A stretch of DNA of 64,000 bases from Apricaphanius iberus (Eukaryota > Chordata > Actinopteri > Cyprinodontiformes > Aphaniidae): positions 248,001 through 312,000 of the forward strand of contig JAPXFQ010000845.1 of the NCBI GenBank assembly GCA_028564705.1, read 5' to 3'. Positions 58,694 through 64,000 of the stretch are shown in pieces. Numbering within the stretch: position 1 is the first letter of the stretch; every line of letters begins with the position of its first letter. The notes beneath the pieces are model-generated. The model was not told where the DNA came from and ran no database searches. It saw only the letters and a list, made by a program, of their open reading frames with translations. Made by a program: the position numbers and the translations under genes.

Positions 58694-61358
58694 GGACCAA
58701 TATGCATATTATACGTCAAACATTACCAAAACCTCATGACATCAAACATAGGCACTGGTTTCTTTAACTAACAATGCATGATGTTCCAACCCATGCAGGG
58801 CAATGAAACACAACAATATGAGCTGTGTGACCCTGATCATACTCCATGAATTGTGACTAATAAATCTATGAGGCATTCTCTGACTTTCAGGTGCCTCAAC
58901 AAATGCCTGCAGCGTTAATACTCAACATAAAGAAAATGTACTTGGCTGCTGGGCCTTTCTTTATGTCTTTTAGACTGTCAAGCTCAGTCTCAAAGGTATT
59001 TGTGGCAGTAGAACATGTGGGAACCTGAGTCTGGGGAACCTTCTAAATCTAAAGTGAAATGGGAAGACAGAGATGCTAATAAAGCAGCCCTACAAAGCAC
59101 ATATCATCTCTCTTTGCAGTCATAGGCTCTGAGGCATTATGGCAGCATTCAGATGAAAGTCTAAACTCCTTTGGTTACTCTAAACTAGAAAACACATATA
59201 GTCTCTAGATGACAAATCAATTCAGATAAGTACAAGTACGGGGGACTTACTTCTAAATGTTTCGCAAAAACAGGACGAAAAATAGTCTACTGAAAGCTTA
59301 TTGTAATTTTGATGCAACAGAAGAAAACAGATGTTACAAAAAAAAAACACAGGAGTTTTACAGAGGGTAAAATTATTCTGCTTTCCCAATAATGTAGAAT
59401 GAACTGTTTTGAAATCATGTTGTTGCTTTCCATAAGAATAATGCAAGTTTTGGTGAACATAAACAACCTGTTCTAATATTTTTTCACATACATGTTTAAA
59501 CAGATGGATGAGGATGCTTTTCATCTAACCTTGGAAAAGTGCAGCCATTTTGTAAGTGAATCATAGGAGAGCATCGCTGATTGGCTGCCTACTGTGACAC
59601 ATTATTTCAGGAATTTTGATTGATCTAGGCACAGGAAGTGTTAAACCCACTATTGGGCTTTTTGAAACGCAAAGGCAAATAGACACATTTTCTGAGGTTT
59701 ATGTTTTCAATTAAGTAGGCTTTTTAAAATTATTCTGACAGATCATTGCAGCATTTACCCTTTTTTTTCTCTATGGTAACTTCCTTATGTTGCGTAATAC
59801 AAGTTATTGGTAATAACAGTGGTGTAAAATCACACTTGTATCTTTCAACAAGGCAGATAAGCATTTAGTATAAATGCAATAAAGTACCGAATAAAAAATA
59901 TCTGAGGTCACTATGATAAAATAAACATGTTTCTAAAATGTATTGCCTTAGACAGTCTAAAGGTTTCGTAAACACTGAGACAGCTTTTGCTATTTATTTT
60001 TAAAAAAGGTTAATAAACAAATCTGTGATAAATTAACTCCGCTGAGTTATTCTATCCAAGATCTGTACTCATGGTACTCTCCAGGCAGAATGCAATTGCT
60101 CATGTGTGGCCGCTGATATTGATGTGTTCGTATCTGAACACATTTAGTGTAGTTTTATTTGTGGGTCAAGAAAAAAAATACCATCTACTACACTGTTATG
60201 TGTCTCACTTTAGTCTTTTTCTGTCTACCTATAAGCCAGCAGCTCGAATATTGCCAAGCATGGATAGTGGTTTGTTTTCACCCCAACATAAGTATTTAAA
60301 TCCTTTTTTATCCTCATAAGCCTGACCTCAAAATATGTCTGTTCCCCGTATAAATCCACCTCCTTACCTCTGCTTCCCTTTATTTGTTCACTGCAGATGA
60401 AAGGATTGGTTTTTAAAATGAAACTATGAAAAGAAATAGAAATCACATTGTGCTGCCTGGTAAGACACACAACCTCTCTCCCCCTCACATGAAGGTTCCC
60501 CTGCAGAAGTAGTTGCCAGATTGCTGGAGCATGAAGCACTAACAGCTTCGCCCAAGGCCAACTTCAACCTTTTCCACTGGAACGGAATGGAAGATGTCTG
60601 GTGAATTTCTCATTGTTTATGGTCTCATTTCATGAGGAGATTAAGAGTGAGTCCCTTTGCTTGGTGAAACAAGGGGGAAGCAGGGAACCGAGAAGATCAT
60701 TTACTTTTCTGACAAAATGAGCCTTCCTCCAAAGCAAAGCCGTGTGTGTGATTTAAGAGCGGAGTTTAACAAGAAGGAAAGTGTTATACAGAGTAATTGA
60801 ACTTTCCACATTTTCTCACTGAAGAATTTTTTAGCCATTTTTCTTTTCTATTTCTTAATGAAGAGCGAATGAGAGGAACTCTTATTTTTCAGGTGGTACA
60901 GTAGTGTGGATGTATTCAAACTGCAGCTCACTTCCCTGTCATGCAAGAATCTTGAAAATAAGTTAAATTAGATATGAGTTTGAATGGCTAATTTAGAAGA
61001 TGTTTTCCACTGCAGTTGTTTTCTTTATGATGAAATCAGCCTTCAGAGAGAGACCAGCTTCAGCAGGGCTGTAACAAAATACTCAAACAGATAAGAGCCA
61101 GGTGTGAAAATAATGACAATCTTTTCATGAAATCTGTTAAATAGGAGTCAAAGTTTCAGAGTAGTTTTTATTAAATATTGGATCTATTTTTTGCCAATGC
61201 AATGAGCTGAGAAGATAAGTATCTGCTTCAGTTAAAGTGTTAAAATCACCCAAACTTTCCTTTTCCACTCTCTTTCCCCTTTCAGTCCAGTTCTTGTACC
61301 AAACCAGGACAAAATGTTTTAAAAGTTGTGCTTTTAAAAATTTCAAAATATATATTGT
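58694..61358. other. Non-coding stretch, no gene recognised
   Basis: AT-rich sequence with frames of up to 104 codons (60225-60539, minus) lacking motifs. No repeat family recognised. Confidence 0.4.
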
Positions 61359-61440
61359 GTCAGAGGTGCCCAAACACTATCCCTCAGAGCGCCAAAATGA
61401 AAATCCATTAGAGGGCCGCAGGCCAAATGTAACATTTTAC
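61359..61440 (+). mobile_element. Charlie-like hAT end fragment
   Basis: CAGAGGTGCCCAAACACTAT, then AGAGGGCCGCAGGCCAAATG. This is the CAG-x-GGTGCxCAAAC...GGGCCGC layout of Charlie-like hAT ends. The other end was not found within 1.4 kb. Confidence 0.5.
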
Positions 61441-62833
61441 ATGAAATACAAACACAAATAGTAAAGTACTTTTATTTGTTATACAGTTATTGAATTTTTA
61501 TGTCTTAGTAAGTATCATTAAAGACACATTCTATAAGTGTGTGGACATTTGCCCTCTGTCGACCTCTTAAGGATTGCGATGTATTGCCACTGACGTAAAA
61601 AAAAAAAAATCACTATGAAGCACATCCAGTGTACTGAAGGTTTTATAAACTCTCCAACCAAAACATCAAACTAACGATGTGTCAGTTGGTAAACCATCAC
61701 ACATTTTCCCGACACTTTATTACATCATCATGCCCGACCAAACACAAAAATCACAGAAAAAGCATTTATTACTTACCAATCCAGTAGCAAAATGGCTAGT
61801 TCAGCATTCATAGTACATCCTGTTGTATTTCTATTGCCTCATTCACTGCAGCTGCACACAGAAAACTGAAAAGTTGCCACTCTGAGTTGTAGAAGTTTAT
61901 CCTACTTTCACCTAAACTGAGCATCAGTTTGACAGCAAAAATCTTTCACAGCAGTGAAGGGAAGGAAGGGTTATCTGACCTGTGTCATCTTGTGTCTTGC
62001 TGCTATCTGAGGCAGCAGGAAGAACAGCTGTAGCTACTCTGTGAGCTTTAGGTTGTTCAGTGGAACAACCTGGTCATGAGTTAAGAAGCTGCCACAGCTT
62101 TGCGGCTCTGCTTACTGCTATTTTCCTTAATGCAGGGTTTTCCTGGGTAACCCTAACCCTTTCCTTAATGGATCTTTGCAGAATGTGTCGATTGCAGAAC
62201 AAAAATCAGCTTATCCAAATGTCAGAATGTTCCCGTAGATGTCCAGTGTCAAGCAGATAAGCAATGGTTCCATCAGATGTATACACATTATCTTGTTCTT
62301 GACAAAGTTTTGACAGTTTGTCCTAAATTGCTCCCGATCCAATTTCCCTTCTCTGATGGGTAGCCAAGCCAATATCCTTCATATTAGGACTGTCCCGGTT
62401 CCAGTTAAGATTGTCCCGGTTTCAGTGAATACTCATCAACAGCCTCTGACCCACTTAGAAGGGTCATTTAGAAGAGGAATTAAATTCAGATTACAAATTT
62501 CCATAACAGTCGTCTTTGGTTTCTTTGGTGGATCTACCATGGCTCTAGTTTCAAAACCAAAGATTTGCTTATATCATTTAGTAGCGTGTAACATACTATG
62601 GTAAAGTGAAAATAAGTCAGTACTTCCGGGAGGCCTCCTGGCGAAAAACTAGTATAGTTTGGTTTTCAGCAGCGGTACGCTCCCATGTTGTAACAGCTGT
62701 GATAAAGAACATAGAAAAAGTCTGGTGTGCTGCCGAAACATTTTTAAAACACATGAGACCTGTGCATGTTTCCTAATGTCTGGGTATCTTTCAGATGATA
62801 TGTGTGTAGAAGTCTTTCAGGTGTAATTTCCAT
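61441..62833. other. Non-coding stretch, no gene recognised
   Basis: Holds a poly-A run of 13 near 61598-61610 and a two-fold GATTGTCCCGGTTTCAGT-type repeat at 62387-62425. No gene or clear repeat family. Confidence 0.35.
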
Positions 62834-63190
62834 TAAATTTAGTTTATTTATATAGCATCGATTTACAACGGATGTCATCTCAAGGCACTTTACAAGAAAA
62901 GTTATTTCAATAAAATTATACAATCAGTCAGTTAAAAAAAGTTTTCAAATGAAGCAATTCCAGCAGACTGCATAAGTAATTGACATGAGGTTGTGCCATG
63001 TTGACGCAGTCTTCCAACCACATAAATCCCTCATACTGAGCAAGCATGTAGCAAGAGGAAAAACTCCCCTTTTAACAGGAAGAAACCTCCAGCAGAACCA
63101 GAACCAGAACCTAGCTCAGTACAAGCGGCCATCTGCCACGACCGTCTAGTGGTCTTAGAAAACAAAGCAGAGACAGAGAAAGAACAAAAG
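62834..63190. repeat. Common teleost interspersed repeat
   Basis: Starts TAAATTTAGTTTATTTATAT, then AGCATCGATTTACAAC and CATCTCAAGGCACTTTACAA; further on CATACTGAGCAAGCATGTAG, GGAAAAACTCCCCTTTTAAC, AGGAAGAAACCTCCAGCAGA and GCGGCCATCTGCCACGACC. This text recurs in a great many fish introns; I cannot assign a class with confidence. A fragment of its start occurs at 15555-15640. Confidence 0.65.
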
Positions 63191-63631
63191 GAACAGATGT
63201 AAGAGTTATTTTCTATATTAAAGAAAGTAAAAAGTTGATAACAGCACATGGAAGATGCTTGATCACGGGGCGCATCATCTGAGTCGATGCTCCCCATCCA
63301 ACAGGGCATTGTAGCTGAGCAGTGACATGATGTATTTCTTTAGCTCAGACTCACACTGAAACTCAATTAGCTTCATCTGAATGTGATCAGGCATTGAGCC
63401 CACACTTATAGTATAGGGTTGGGAACACAGCTCCATGTCACCTCTTCTTCCCCCAAAGTCTTCAAAGCACAACCCAAAGTCCTGGACCAAGAAGCAGTCT
63501 TTCCTTCACCAGGTTGACCTCTCTCAGACTGGGGAAGTTTGCAAGGTTTCCTGGAAGAGGTGAAACAGCTGCAAAAATGTCAAATAATAATAAATATTGC
63601 ATCATATTTTTTTCATGTACTTGAAAGAGTT
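63191..63631. other. Non-coding stretch, no gene recognised
   Basis: Overlapping minus-strand frames of 71-92 codons (63031-63490) without motifs, partly within the repeat to the left. No independent feature recognised. Confidence 0.35.
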
Positions 63632-64000
63632 TAGAATATAATAGAATAATCCTTTAATAGTCCCACCAGGGGAAATTCGGTCATAAACAGCAGCCAAAGA
63701 AACAACAAATATACAACATATATAATAGAACAGAAAAATATATACAAAAAAAATACAATGATAGACAGAATATGTACATCAACACAGAATAACAATATGT
63801 ACATCAGGTTGAAAATAATGTGCAAATTATAGCGGTGTGGTTGTTTAGTGCAAATGTAAGATACAGTGCAGGTGTTAAATATTTATATTTGTTGGGAGCA
63901 GTTTTGGTTGTACAGTCTGACAGCTGCAGGGAGGAAGGACCTATGGAAATGCTCCTTTGTGCATCTAGGATGCAGCAGTCTCTCACTGAAGGAGCTTTGC
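63632..64000 (-). mobile_element. L2-like LINE 3' end, running off the window
   Basis: On the minus strand the edge of the window reads SFSERLLHPRCTKEHFHRSF followed by LPAAVRLYN. This is the C-terminal end of an L2-like reverse transcriptase ORF, homologous to GRLRHPQCRKERYRRSF in the copy at 29185-30541. It is followed by an untranslated region and GACTATTAAAGGATTATTCT as the tail, ending near 63632. The rest of the element lies beyond 64000. It belongs to a different subfamily from the 29-kb copy, as the 3' untranslated regions do not match. Confidence 0.75.

Noticed and set aside
61765..61800. Third copy of the 14.5/33.6-kb dispersed repeat
   Set aside because: Only about 20 scattered matching bases around CTTACCAATCCAG; too short to claim homology.
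62148..62163. Telomere-like CCCTAACCCT
   Set aside because: Only about one and a half units; not an interstitial telomeric array.

Overview
The window looks like teleost fish nuclear DNA from a non-coding region, either intergenic or deep inside a large intron. It is AT-rich, with long microsatellites. It is full of degenerate transposable elements of kinds typical of ray-finned fish: several Tc1-like families, hAT elements and their short non-autonomous derivatives, L2-like and RTE/Rex3-like LINE pieces, and elements with 'TTTATCAA'-type ends. I found no host protein-coding exon that I can defend, no tRNA or rRNA gene, no CRISPR array and nothing bacterial. The longest open frame (203 codons, from 29092) is a dead LINE reverse transcriptase. 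Family names rest on remembered motifs, not on a search.

Layout. 1-6.4 kb: a Tc1-like transposase relic on the minus strand, split by a 1.2-kb hAT element with a perfect 8-bp target duplication; then a 504-bp internally deleted Tc1 element flanked by TA; then a fragment of a 'TTTATCAA' family that recurs at 22.8 kb. 9-12.3 kb: two RTE-type LINE tails and two Tc1-like relics. 14.5-16.3 kb: copy A of a 0.5-kb dispersed repeat and an old hAT element. 19.1-21.2 kb: a nearly full-length but dead Tc1-like element carrying a 649-bp hAT insertion with a perfect 8-bp duplication. 22-25 kb: three inverted-repeat DNA elements in a row. 27 kb: a Tc1-like end next to an (ATAC)n tract. 29.2-30.5 kb: an L2-like LINE 3' half. 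33.1-34.1 kb: a hAT fragment and copy B of the dispersed repeat. 37-40.6 kb: two further repeats. 42.4-44.3 kb: (TA)n, a hAT-like relic and (GATA)n. 45.5-46.2 kb: DNA-transposon relics. 50-51.4 kb: a 1.4-kb inverted-repeat element with an internal duplication. 57-58.7 kb: a Tc1-like relic and a 192-bp hAT mini-element with a perfect duplication. 61.4-64 kb: a hAT end, a common teleost repeat and the 3' end of a second L2-like LINE running off the edge.

Nothing here acts as a pathway. The main content is a record of insertions: two clear nestings give relative ages, several families occur twice and can be compared, and both LINE reverse-transcriptase pieces that retain the active site have lost the same aspartate. 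Remaining stretches are single-copy-looking AT-rich sequence; a few might be conserved regulatory DNA, and one 125-bp stretch has the order of elements expected of a promoter or solo LTR.
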